The position numbers and the translations under genes were made by a program. Of a stretch of 64,000 nt of DNA, positions 54,305 to 62,535 are shown one piece after another (position 1 is the first letter of the stretch; every line of letters starts with the position of its first letter). Below the pieces are notes generated by a model, which worked only from the letters and a program-made list of their open reading frames with translations, made no database searches and was not told the DNA's origin. Source of the DNA: Desulfovibrio oxyclinae DSM 11498 (GTDB taxonomy: Bacteria > Desulfobacterota > Desulfovibrionia > Desulfovibrionales > Desulfovibrionaceae); contig NZ_AQXE01000001.1 of the NCBI RefSeq assembly GCF_000375485.1, positions 460,745-524,744 on the forward strand. The letters are read 5' to 3'.

Positions 54305-54331
54305 GTCGCTGTATTCGGTAACGATCAGATG

Positions 54332-54364
54332 GAGCCTGCCGCCTCGTGCGGCAGGCTCTTTTTT
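54332..54364 (+). terminator. Rho-independent terminator after hup and the small membrane protein
   Basis: An 11-bp stem GAGCCTGCCGC / GCGGCAGGCTC with a five-base loop and TTTTTT. Confidence 0.9.
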
Positions 54365-54463
54365 GTATATTCTCCTCTTGCCAAGCGTGAAAACAGTGTG
54401 TAATTAGTCTTCTCTTGACTTTGCCTTCGGATTCCCCGTTGGCGACAAAGGGAGGTGATTTTC

Positions 54464-54664
54464 TTGCCGGGTGTTTACCTTGATGATGGTGACAGCTTCG
54501 ACATTTCTCTGCGCCGCTTTAAAAAGCAGGTGGAGAAGGGCGGAATCCTGTCCGAACTGAAGAAGCGTCAGCACTACGAGAAGCCGAGCGTGCAGCGTAA
54601 GAAGAAAAAAGCTGCCGCGAAGAAGCGTCTCGCCAAAAAGCTCCGCAAGATGAGAACGTCCTAA
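54464..54664 (+). CDS. rpsU: Ribosomal protein bS21
   Basis: 66 residues, very basic ([32 protein letters not shown]). The start is TTG at 54464: the ribosome-binding site GGGAGGTGA covers an apparent upstream GTG, which is therefore excluded, and [14 protein letters not shown] is the usual S21 opening. It is the first gene of the macromolecular-synthesis operon, here followed by yqeY, mutS2, dnaG and rpoD. Confidence 0.94.
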   Translation: MPGVYLDDGDSFDISLRRFKKQVEKGGILSELKKRQHYEKPSVQRKKKKAAAKKRLAKKLRKMRTS

Positions 54665-54666
54665 TT

Positions 54667-55107
54667 ATGCTTTTCGAACGCATTAATAAGGACTTCATAT
54701 CGGCCTATAAGGCCAAAGAAGAAGTTAAAGTGGCCGTCTTGAGGCTTCTCAAGACGGCCATTAAGAACGCTTCCGTCGAGTTTGGCCGTGAGCCGGACGA
54801 GGCGGAAGTGCTTGATATCGTCCTCAAGCAGGCCAAGCAGCGGCGCGAGTCCATTGAGCAGTACTCCAAGGCCGGGCGCGACGATCTGGCTGACCGCGAG
54901 GTTGCCGAGCTTGCCATTCTTGAGGGGTATCTCCCTCAGCGGCTTTCCGACGAGGAACTCTCCGCTGAGATCGACGCTCTCATCGCCGAAACCGGCGCAG
55001 AGGGTATGAAGGACATGGGCCGGGTCATGAAGCTGCTCAATGAGCGTTTCAAGGGCCGGATCGACGGCCGTGCTGCCAGCGAGACCGTCAAGGCGAAGCT
55101 CTCCTAA
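54667..55107 (+). CDS. yqeY: GatB/YqeY-domain protein
   Basis: 146 residues, all-helical, with the family pattern VAVLRLLKTAIKNASVE, AKQRRESIEQYSKAGR and ILEGYLPQRLSDEEL. The domain equals the tRNA-binding tail of GatB but stands alone. Its function is unclear, perhaps related to tRNA or amidotransferase. It is two bases after rpsU, a very common pairing. Confidence 0.93.
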   Translation: MLFERINKDFISAYKAKEEVKVAVLRLLKTAIKNASVEFGREPDEAEVLDIVLKQAKQRRESIEQYSKAGRDDLADREVAELAILEGYLPQRLSDEELSAEIDALIAETGAEGMKDMGRVMKLLNERFKGRIDGRAASETVKAKLS

Positions 55108-55126
55108 TCCTCAAATTGCGGGTTCT

Positions 55127-57442
55127 ATGGAATCCAGATCATTACGACTCCTCGAATTCAATCGTGTCCTGGAGACGCTGTCCACGTATGCCGTTTCGGA
55201 AGCCGGAGCTGCTGCGTGTCTCGACGTGCGTCCGCTTAAAGACGTCGAAGCCGTTTCCTCGTCCGTCCGCGAACTGCGAGAGGCCGCACGGTGGATCGGC
55301 GAATCGCAGATTCGTCTCTCCGCTTTCCCGAGTCTCGACGGACTGTTCGCCAACCTCGACGTCAAGCACGAGCACCTTGATCATGACGACCTGTTCGCGC
55401 TGAGAATAGTTTTCGGGCAGGCCGAGACTGTTCGCGAATCACTCAAGAATTTCGAAGACCGCGGCTGGGATGAGTTGGGACGCGTCCTTTTCTCCGCGCC
55501 GTGGCCCCAGACCGCCGTGTCGGGCATCAACCGTTGCCTCGACCCGGACGGGCGGATTCGCGACGAAAGCAGCCCCGAGCTTTCCGATGTTCGCCGCGAG
55601 ATCCGCAACATTCATCAGCGCTGTACTCGCAAGGTGAAGGATTTTGTGCTGCGTGAGGACCTTTCCAACGCGCTGCAGGACGACTTTATCACTATTTCGT
55701 CCGACCGTTACGTGATGCCGCTCAAGGCCAACTTTAAGGGCCGCGTCAAGGGCATCATCCACGACTATTCGCAGACCGGTGAGACCTGCTACTTCGAGCC
55801 CATGTTCCTCGTGGAGATGAACAACCGGCTGCAGGAGCTCAAGCGCGAGGAGCGGGAAGAAGAACTCAAGGTTCTTCGGTACCTGACGGGCCTCGTGCGC
55901 CGTGAACGCGATGGCGTTCTCGGAGTTTACAAAAGCCTTGTGGCGCTTGATGTTCTCATGGCGAAGGTGGCGTACGGCGAGGCGCTGGACGGTCGCGCCG
56001 TGGACGTTCGCGAGGGTGCGGTGCCGACCCTCAAGGGTGCCCGGCATCCGTTGCTTGCCACTGGCGGCAATGTGCATCCGCTCAATATTTCATTTACAGA
56101 GACCACCCGCAGCCTCGTGATCAGCGGCGGCAACGCGGGCGGCAAGACGGTGTGTCTCAAGACGCTGGGCCTGTGTGCGCTCATGGCTCTTTCCGGACTT
56201 CCTGTTCCTGTTGAAGAGGGCAGCGTGCTCCCGCCGTGGAGCAACGTGTTCGTTGTCATGGGCGACGAGCAGAGCCTCGATGAGAGCGTCAGTACCTTTA
56301 CGGCCCAGATATCCTACATCCGCCGCGTATGGGACAGTGTGGACGAAAACACGCTGTTCATCCTCGATGAATTCGGTGCGGGTACCGATCCCACACAGGG
56401 AGCCGCGCTGGCGCAGGCAGTCATCGACAGCCTGTTGGAACGCGAGGCCATGTCCGTTGTTGCCACCCATTTCCCGGCACTGAAGGCTTATGCCATGGCC
56501 ACCGAGGGCGTCCGTGCGGCCTGCGTGCTCTTTGACCCGCGCACCAAACAGCCGCTTTTCGAACTGGCCTATGATCAGGTCGGTGCATCCATCGCGCTGG
56601 ACGTGGCCAAGGAGAACGGACTTCCTGAAGAAATTCTGGATCGTGCCGAACGCTATCTGCTGATGGACGGCTCCGATACCACCGCTGTTCTGGACCGTCT
56701 GAACGAGCTGGCTGTGGAGCGCGAAAAGGAAATCCGCGAAGCCGAGTCCGTGCGTCGCAAGATGCAACACAAGCATGACAAGCTCGAAGCCGACTTTGAG
56801 CAGCGCAAGGGCAAGCTGCTCAAGGATATTCAGGGGCAGGCGCAGGATGTTGTTCGACAGTGGAAGCAGGATCGCATCAGCCGCAAGCAGGCCCAGAAGA
56901 AGTTGGCGGATGCCCGCGAAACGCTCGTCTCCACTGGTGACAAGGCCGAAAAGGCCGTTGAAAAGGCGTTTTCCTTTGATGATCTTGAACCCGGCATGAA
57001 GGTGACCTACACCGCATGGAATCGCGAGGGCGACGTGGTTGAGATCAACAAGCGCAAGAAGCAGGCCAAGGTGGACGTCGGCGGTGTGGCCATGTGGGTC
57101 AAGGCCGAGCATCTTCAGCCCGCGGGCGGTTCCTCCAACGGAGCGAAGCCGTCTTCGGCCAAGGGACGTACCCCCAAGGCGAAACCTGCTGATTCACTGG
57201 TCACCTTGCGTCTGGATCTTCGCGGCCGAAGGGCGGACGAGGCGCTTGCCGAATTGGACCGTTTTTTGGACGAAGCCCTACTCAAGGGAGCCGGGCGCCT
57301 GGAGATTGTCCACGGACGCGGAACCGGTGCCCTGCGCCGTGAAGTACACGATTTTCTGAAGCATTATCCTGCGGTTTCCTCCTTCTCGCTTGCGCCTGAA
57401 GATCAGGGGGGAGATGGCATGACTGAAGTGTTGCTTACCTGA
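55127..57442 (+). CDS. mutS2: Endonuclease MutS2
   Basis: 771 residues from the ATG at 55127. Lever and core domains lead to the ATPase (Walker A SGGNAGGKT, GDEQSLDESVSTFTAQ, LDEFGAGTDPTQGAAL). A coiled region (about 520-620) follows, and a C-terminal Smr nuclease domain (LDLRGRRADEALAEL, IVHGRGTGALRREVHDFL). It lacks the MutS mismatch-recognition domain. Reported roles are limiting recombination and splitting collided ribosomes. It sits inside the rpsU-dnaG-rpoD operon. Confidence 0.94.
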   Translation: MESRSLRLLEFNRVLETLSTYAVSEAGAAACLDVRPLKDVEAVSSSVRELREAARWIGESQIRLSAFPSLDGLFANLDVKHEHLDHDDLFALRIVFGQAETVRESLKNFEDRGWDELGRVLFSAPWPQTAVSGINRCLDPDGRIRDESSPELSDVRREIRNIHQRCTRKVKDFVLREDLSNALQDDFITISSDRYVMPLKANFKGRVKGIIHDYSQTGETCYFEPMFLVEMNNRLQELKREEREEELKVLRYLTGLVRRERDGVLGVYKSLVALDVLMAKVAYGEALDGRAVDVREGAVPTLKGARHPLLATGGNVHPLNISFTETTRSLVISGGNAGGKTVCLKTLGLCALMALSGLPVPVEEGSVLPPWSNVFVVMGDEQSLDESVSTFTAQISYIRRVWDSVDENTLFILDEFGAGTDPTQGAALAQAVIDSLLEREAMSVVATHFPALKAYAMATEGVRAACVLFDPRTKQPLFELAYDQVGASIALDVAKENGLPEEILDRAERYLLMDGSDTTAVLDRLNELAVEREKEIREAESVRRKMQHKHDKLEADFEQRKGKLLKDIQGQAQDVVRQWKQDRISRKQAQKKLADARETLVSTGDKAEKAVEKAFSFDDLEPGMKVTYTAWNREGDVVEINKRKKQAKVDVGGVAMWVKAEHLQPAGGSSNGAKPSSAKGRTPKAKPADSLVTLRLDLRGRRADEALAELDRFLDEALLKGAGRLEIVHGRGTGALRREVHDFLKHYPAVSSFSLAPEDQGGDGMTEVLLT

Positions 57443-57488
57443 GGACCCGTTTTCGCCCCCGCCGATTTCGAGCGAAGGGCGGCTCGGG

Positions 57489-57506
57489 CCCCAACCTGTT
57501 GGGGAG
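57489..57506 (+). promoter_or_regulatory. Hairpin sequestering the dnaG ribosome-binding site
   Basis: CCCCAA-CCTG-TTGGGG pairs directly with the GGGGAG that precedes the dnaG GTG start at 57510. If it folds in the mRNA, translation of primase would be restrained. Confidence 0.45.
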
Positions 57507-57509
57507 CTT

Positions 57510-59264
57510 GTGGATCGCAGCGCTGTCGAGGCCGTCAAGGCCCGCATCAATATCGCGGACATCATACGCCGCTACGTGGACCTGAAACCCGTTTCAGGCC
57601 GGTGGATGGGTGCGTGCCCGTTCCATCAGGAAACCAAGCCCTCCATGAGCGTGAACGAGGACGAGGGTTTCTTTTATTGTTTCGGGTGTCAGGCGTCCGG
57701 CGATGTCATTGATTTCTACATGCGCATCAACGGGCTGGAGTTTCGGGACGCGCTTGAGCAACTCGCCACCGAGGCCGGGGTGGAGCTGAAGGGCTACCGG
57801 CAGAACCAGCAGGATGTGGAGCGCAGCCGTCGCAAGAAGCTCCTCATGGAGATGCACGACGAGGCGCAGCATTTTTTCCGCAACTGCCTTGGCCATGCCG
57901 TGGGGCAGCCCGCGCGTGACTATCTTAAGCGTCGCGGCACTTCGCCGGAGATCATTGAGCGTTTCGGTCTCGGGTACAGCCCGGATGACTGGCACGGATT
58001 GGACAATTTCCTCAAGGGAAGGGGCAGAATGCCCGAGGACGGCGTGGAAGCCGGACTTTTGTCGAAAAATCAGAAAGGCAATATTTACGACAGGTTCCGT
58101 GGAAGATTGATCTTCCCCATCAAAAATCTTTCGGGTCGGGTCATTGCATTCGGCGGTAGAATAATTACAGATGGAGAACCAAAGTACCTGAATAGCAGTG
58201 ATTCGCCCATCTACAAAAAGGGCGAACACCTCTATGGCCTTGATGTGGCGCGGCGGTCCATGAACCGCACCCGCAGGGCGCTGCTCACGGAAGGCTACAT
58301 GGACGTGCTTTCACTGCATCAGTTTGGGTACGAGGACGCCTGCGGGGTGTTGGGAACCGCGCTGACGACCGATCAGGTCAAGAGGCTGGCCGGACTGTGC
58401 AACCGGGTCGATCTCGTATTCGACGGGGACGGCGCCGGCAGAAAGGCCGCACTCAAGAGCAGCCGGATGATACTGTTGCAGGGAGCCAAGTGCCGTGTGG
58501 TGCTGCTTCCCGAAGGAAAAGACGTGGACGACGTGCTGCAGGAACACGGACGGGACGGATTCGAACAGTGTCTGGACAATGCAAGGGACGGGCTGGATTT
58601 TTGCCTGAAGACCCTTCGCGACGACTTTTCGCCGCGCGAGATCATGGACTGGGCCGGGAGTTTTCTCTCGGAACTGAAGGATCCCGCTTTGGCGGCGTTT
58701 TTCCTGCCCCGTCTGGCCGGCGGGCTCGGTTTGTCCGAAGCCGAGCTGAGGCGGACGTTTACGGGAGACAGGGCACCGGCCCGGGGCCGCAACGAGCCTG
58801 CGCCAGCCGCTTCTCCCGCGCCGTCAGCCGTACGCAAGGCCGCACCACGGGAAAAGGAAAGCAGGAACGATCGGACATATTTGACGTTTTGCATCAAATA
58901 CCCGGAATACATCCCCTACCTGGAAGGGCAGGAGATGCATTCCGTGCTCTCCACCGAGTGGGCCAGGGCACTGTGGGAAAAGCTCAGAGTCATGCAGCCG
59001 GGCGAAGATGCGCTCTCGCGGCTCAACCCCGAAGAAAAGAGCTTTTTCATCCAGTGTCGCAACCAGCTTGCGGAGAACCCATTGAACGGTCAGGAGCTGC
59101 AGCAGGAATGGTCCTTCATCTGCAACTCGATCTACGAAACGCGAAAGAAGGCCTATCTGCGTTATTTGAGAGAGAATATCCGCCTTGCGCAGGAGCAGGG
59201 CGATAGAGCGCTCTTGGAACAGTATCAGCGGGCTTACCAGGAGTTTCTGGGGAGGAACCAATGA
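57510..59264 (+). CDS. dnaG: DNA primase
   Basis: 584 residues from GTG at 57510. The N-terminal zinc site is C36/H39 and C57/C60 (CPFHQ ... CFGC). The TOPRIM core has [16 protein letters not shown] and [12 protein letters not shown], and a helicase-binding C-terminal domain follows an Ala/Pro/Arg linker (about 425-455). It makes RNA primers for replication. GTG start and a paired ribosome-binding site fit low expression. It overlaps rpoD by four bases. Confidence 0.96.
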   Translation: MDRSAVEAVKARINIADIIRRYVDLKPVSGRWMGACPFHQETKPSMSVNEDEGFFYCFGCQASGDVIDFYMRINGLEFRDALEQLATEAGVELKGYRQNQQDVERSRRKKLLMEMHDEAQHFFRNCLGHAVGQPARDYLKRRGTSPEIIERFGLGYSPDDWHGLDNFLKGRGRMPEDGVEAGLLSKNQKGNIYDRFRGRLIFPIKNLSGRVIAFGGRIITDGEPKYLNSSDSPIYKKGEHLYGLDVARRSMNRTRRALLTEGYMDVLSLHQFGYEDACGVLGTALTTDQVKRLAGLCNRVDLVFDGDGAGRKAALKSSRMILLQGAKCRVVLLPEGKDVDDVLQEHGRDGFEQCLDNARDGLDFCLKTLRDDFSPREIMDWAGSFLSELKDPALAAFFLPRLAGGLGLSEAELRRTFTGDRAPARGRNEPAPAASPAPSAVRKAAPREKESRNDRTYLTFCIKYPEYIPYLEGQEMHSVLSTEWARALWEKLRVMQPGEDALSRLNPEEKSFFIQCRNQLAENPLNGQELQQEWSFICNSIYETRKKAYLRYLRENIRLAQEQGDRALLEQYQRAYQEFLGRNQ

Positions 59265-61012
59265 GCAACATCAAAGAAATTCAGCAGATCAAAACCCTCA
59301 TCGCCAAGGGCAAGAAGAAGGGGCATCTCACCTTTGAAGAGGTGAACGCCGCACTGCCCAACGATGCCAACACCCCGGAGCAGATGGAAGAAGTCATCAC
59401 GCTTTTCGAGCAGATGAACATCTCCATCGTGGATGCTCCCAAGGATGCCAAGAGCAGCGAAGACAGTTCGGAGGACAACTCCAACGTCATCAGCGAGAGC
59501 GAAGAGGATCCCGTGGAGCTCGCCTCCCGCAGCACCGATCCCGTGCGTATGTATCTGCGCGAGATGGGTGCCGTGCCTCTTCTGGACCGTGAAGGCGAAG
59601 TCGTCATCGCCAAGAAGATAGAGTCCGGCGAGATGGACGTGCTGTACGCCCTCATCGAGGTGCCGGTTGCCGTCGAGGAGCTGGTCAAGGTCGGTGAAGA
59701 CCTTGAAGAAGGCACTGTCAAGCTCAAGGACGTGGTCAAGACCATCGAAGAAGACGATCCGTCCGAAGACGAGATGAACCAGCGTCAGCGGGTCATCCAC
59801 CTTCTCAATGAGATCAGCGACGTCTTCGACATAAAGCAGGAACTGTACGACCAGCTTGAACAGTGCGACCCGAACGACAAGCGCGCGCAGGAAGTGTATC
59901 AGGATATCGTCAAGTACAAGGAAGATATCGTCGAGCGCCTGCGCGACATCAAGCTTGAGAAAACGCTCATCGACCGCATCATCGAGACGGTCAACGACTA
60001 CGTACGCCAGATGCACAACTGTCAGCGCGATCTCTCGGCATACGTTCTCTCCGTGGGCAAGACCAGTGCCGAAATCAAGGAGATCTTCAAGCAGGTCGAC
60101 GACCGTGAGCTGAATCCGGTCAAGGCCGCCGACATGCTCGGCATGACCGTCGAGGAGTTCTTCTCCTTCAAGGAAATGCTCGCCGGCAAGATCGAGATCA
60201 TGGATCGCCTGCAGCAGAAGTGCAAACACTCGGTCCACGACCTTGAGGAAGTGCTGTGGCGCATCAAGCACGGCAACCGCACCGCCATGCAGGCCAAGCA
60301 GGAGCTGATCCGCGCCAACCTGCGCCTTGTGGTGTCCATCGCCAAGAAGTACACCAACCGCGGCCTGCAGTTCCTGGATCTGATTCAGGAGGGCAACATC
60401 GGCCTCATGAAGGCCGTGGACAAGTTTGAATACCAGCGTGGGTACAAGTTCTCCACCTACGCCACCTGGTGGATCCGTCAGGCCATCACCCGCGCCATCG
60501 CGGACCAGGCCCGGACGATCCGCATCCCGGTGCACATGATAGAGACCATCAACAAGCTCATCCGCACCTCGCGCTATCTGGTGCAGGAGCTTGGCCGCGA
60601 CCCGTCTCCGGAAGAGATTGCGGAACGCATGGAATACCCGCTCGACAAGGTCAAGAAGGTCCTCAAGATCGCAAAGGAACCCATTTCCCTCGAAACCCCC
60701 ATCGGGGACGAGGAAGATTCCAGCCTCGGCGATTTCATCGAGGACAAGAAGGCCGCCGCGCCCGCGGAAGAAGTGGTCTGCACCAAGCTGGGCGAGCAGA
60801 TCGCCAGCGTGCTTTCCGACCTGACTCCGCGCGAGGAGCAGGTCCTGCGCAAGCGTTTCGGCATCGGCGAAAAGTCCGACCATACGCTTGAGGAAGTGGG
60901 CAAGCTGTTCAACGTCACCCGTGAACGCATCAGACAGATTGAGGCCAAGGCGCTTCGCAAGCTGCGGCATCCGGTCCGCAGTGCCATGCTCCGGTCCTAC
61001 TTCGAAAACTAG
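59261..61012 (+). CDS. rpoD: RNA polymerase primary sigma factor
   Basis: 583 residues. Region 1.1 is followed by region 1.2 ([13 protein letters not shown], about 93), a large non-conserved region, and region 2 with [20 protein letters not shown] and [19 protein letters not shown]. Region 3 follows, and region 4.2 has [20 protein letters not shown]. It recognises the housekeeping TTGACA/TATAAT promoters seen elsewhere in the window. It overlaps dnaG (ATGA). A terminator follows within ten bases. Confidence 0.97.
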   Translation: MSNIKEIQQIKTLIAKGKKKGHLTFEEVNAALPNDANTPEQMEEVITLFEQMNISIVDAPKDAKSSEDSSEDNSNVISESEEDPVELASRSTDPVRMYLREMGAVPLLDREGEVVIAKKIESGEMDVLYALIEVPVAVEELVKVGEDLEEGTVKLKDVVKTIEEDDPSEDEMNQRQRVIHLLNEISDVFDIKQELYDQLEQCDPNDKRAQEVYQDIVKYKEDIVERLRDIKLEKTLIDRIIETVNDYVRQMHNCQRDLSAYVLSVGKTSAEIKEIFKQVDDRELNPVKAADMLGMTVEEFFSFKEMLAGKIEIMDRLQQKCKHSVHDLEEVLWRIKHGNRTAMQAKQELIRANLRLVVSIAKKYTNRGLQFLDLIQEGNIGLMKAVDKFEYQRGYKFSTYATWWIRQAITRAIADQARTIRIPVHMIETINKLIRTSRYLVQELGRDPSPEEIAERMEYPLDKVKKVLKIAKEPISLETPIGDEEDSSLGDFIEDKKAAAPAEEVVCTKLGEQIASVLSDLTPREEQVLRKRFGIGEKSDHTLEEVGKLFNVTRERIRQIEAKALRKLRHPVRSAMLRSYFEN

Positions 61013-61021
61013 CCGTCATGA

Positions 61022-61057
61022 GCGGGGGAGGCGGAAGACGCCTTCCCCGCTTTTTTA
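61022..61057 (+). terminator. Rho-independent terminator of the rpsU-rpoD operon, overlapping the cbiB start region
   Basis: Stem GCGGGGGAGGCG / CGCCTTCCCCGC (one bulge) with a GAAGA loop, then TTTTTTA. It ends three bases before the ATG at 61060 and lies inside the frame that starts at ATG 61018. Confidence 0.85.
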
Positions 61058-61059
61058 TT

Positions 61060-62019
61060 ATGCTCAGTCTCTTCGCCTCACCGCTTTCTCCGCTCGTCAC
61101 CGCGCTGGGATATTTCGTAGACACCCGTCTGGGCGACCCGTCATGGCTGTATCATCCGGTACGCGCCCTCGGATGGGTCATTGATCGCGCTGAAAAAGCC
61201 GTGCGCTCCCGTGTTGGCTCCGAAGCAGGAATGAAGATTGCCGGTGCTACCGTCACACTGCTGTTGAGTTCCACCGTGGCTGCTCTGGTGTCTACGCTGA
61301 TTGCCCTTCCACTGCTTGGTTTTTTGCTTGCCGTCTATTTTGCCTATTCCGGCTTGGCCCTCCGCTGCCTTCTTGATGAAGGGGCGGATGTTGAAAGGCT
61401 GTTGCAGGCCGATGATATCGATGAAGCCCGTGTCCGTCTGTCGTATCTGGTGAGCCGGGACACGTCGCGCATGGATGCTGTGGACATTCGCCGTTCTTTG
61501 GCGGAGACCCTGTCGGAAAACTTCAGCGACGGCTTTGTCGCCCCTCTGTTCTATCTGTGCCTGTTCGGCCCGGCTGGCATGTGGGCCTATAAAACGGTGA
61601 ACACTTTCGACTCCATGTGGGGCTACAAAAACGAGCGGTACAGTCACCTGGGCTGGTTCCCTGCCAGGTTGGACGATGTGCTCAACTTCATCCCGGCCAG
61701 ATTGAGTGCCGTTTTGATCCTGCTTGTATCGCGACGCCCACGCCCACTCGCGGCCCTGAGAACTGTCATCAGGCAGGCGGGAAAAATGGAAAGCCCCAAC
61801 GCCGGTTGGCCAATGGCCGCCTGTGCCATAGCCCTCAATGCGCGAATGGGCGGCCCTACCTCATACTTTGGTCGCATTAAGCAAAAACCGCTGCTGGGGG
61901 GCGAATTCGCGTGGGACCAGGCTCTGCTGGCCAGACTTTTATTGACCCTCAAAAGGACAGGCGGGTGGTCTTTGCTTATCCTGATTTCTTTTCAGGCGTT
62001 CCTCTGGTTTGCAGCCTGA
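61060..62019 (+). CDS. cbiB: Cobalamin biosynthesis protein CbiB/CobD
   Basis: 319 residues from the ATG at 61060, with several membrane spans and the family blocks FVDTRLGDPSWLYHPVRALG, YLVSRDTSRMD, RSLAETLSENFSDGFVAPLFY, KTVNTFDSMWGYKNERY and AMNARMGG-like ALNARMGGP. It attaches aminopropanol to cobyric acid in B12 synthesis at the membrane. The start is uncertain. 61060 has no Shine-Dalgarno and sits on the terminator T-run; the alternative ATG at 61018 is five bases after rpoD and would put the terminator inside the coding sequence (333 residues). Confidence 0.88.
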   Translation: MLSLFASPLSPLVTALGYFVDTRLGDPSWLYHPVRALGWVIDRAEKAVRSRVGSEAGMKIAGATVTLLLSSTVAALVSTLIALPLLGFLLAVYFAYSGLALRCLLDEGADVERLLQADDIDEARVRLSYLVSRDTSRMDAVDIRRSLAETLSENFSDGFVAPLFYLCLFGPAGMWAYKTVNTFDSMWGYKNERYSHLGWFPARLDDVLNFIPARLSAVLILLVSRRPRPLAALRTVIRQAGKMESPNAGWPMAACAIALNARMGGPTSYFGRIKQKPLLGGEFAWDQALLARLLLTLKRTGGWSLLILISFQAFLWFAA

Positions 62020-62210
62020 CAAGGCTCTGCCTGCTAGTCGTTTCTGGATCATCACCATTCTGGCCTTCTTCTGTTCGATGCCTTTTTGTCGGCACGAAGG
62101 GGTGCTTTGCGTTATCCTTAGAACTCCATCGCAGCATTTCGAATCTCGCAGAAATGGGCAGTTCCGTTTTTATCTCTCATAGGTATGGTTCACCAAGTTG
62201 CTCACAGTAA

Positions 62211-62245
62211 TGATTTTCATTGCTGCGAAAAGTGCATGAAAATCA
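62211..62245. repeat. Inverted repeat in the AT-rich spacer
   Basis: TGATTTTCAT at 62211-62220 is matched by its exact complement ATGAAAATCA at 62236-62245, with 15 bases between. It could be an operator or an RNA hairpin; there is no T-run. Confidence 0.55.
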
Positions 62246-62272
62246 ACTTATTGTGGATTGAGTGATGTTGAA

Positions 62273-62455
62273 ATGGTTGAACCTTCTAACAGAACAACCG
62301 CTGAGTTATTCACAGATACATGTTTAAAACCTAGTGACTGGCTTGATAATCACGAATTTTTAGCAAGAGCTATTGTGACAATATTTCGGGGGGTTAGTGG
62401 TGAGGTCGTTGATTGCATTAAACACCGTAAGGAGCTGGAATGCTTAGCTCTATAA
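62273..62455 (+). CDS. Doubtful small ORF in the AT-rich spacer
   Basis: ATG at 62273 gives about 60 residues (MVEPSNRTTAELFTDTCL...), ending LECLAL. The base composition is unlike the neighbours, there is no clear ribosome-binding site, and I recognise no family. It may be the remnant of a transferred gene or chance. Confidence 0.22.
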   Translation: MVEPSNRTTAELFTDTCLKPSDWLDNHEFLARAIVTIFRGVSGEVVDCIKHRKELECLAL

Positions 62456-62458
62456 TGT

Positions 62459-62487
62459 TTGACACTGGTTGGCCTGTGTAATAGTAA
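62459..62487 (+). promoter_or_regulatory. Candidate promoter of the adhesin gene
   Basis: A perfect TTGACA, 17 bases, TAGTAA, giving a start point about 45 bases before the ATG at 62536. A separate TATAAT lies just upstream at 62451-62456 without a good -35. Confidence 0.4.
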
Positions 62488-62535
62488 AGTTGTTACGCCT
62501 AAAGATCGTCAAACGTCACTCTCAAGGAGCCCCTC

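Larger units (their letters stand above)
62020..62535. other. AT-rich intergenic spacer before the adhesin
   Basis: 516 bases, clearly lower in GC than the flanks. It contains an inverted repeat (62211-62245), a doubtful small frame (62273-62455), a perfect TATAAT at 62451 and a TTGACA at 62459. I see no RNA gene. Composition suggests transferred or decayed DNA, or a regulatory leader. Confidence 0.6.
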
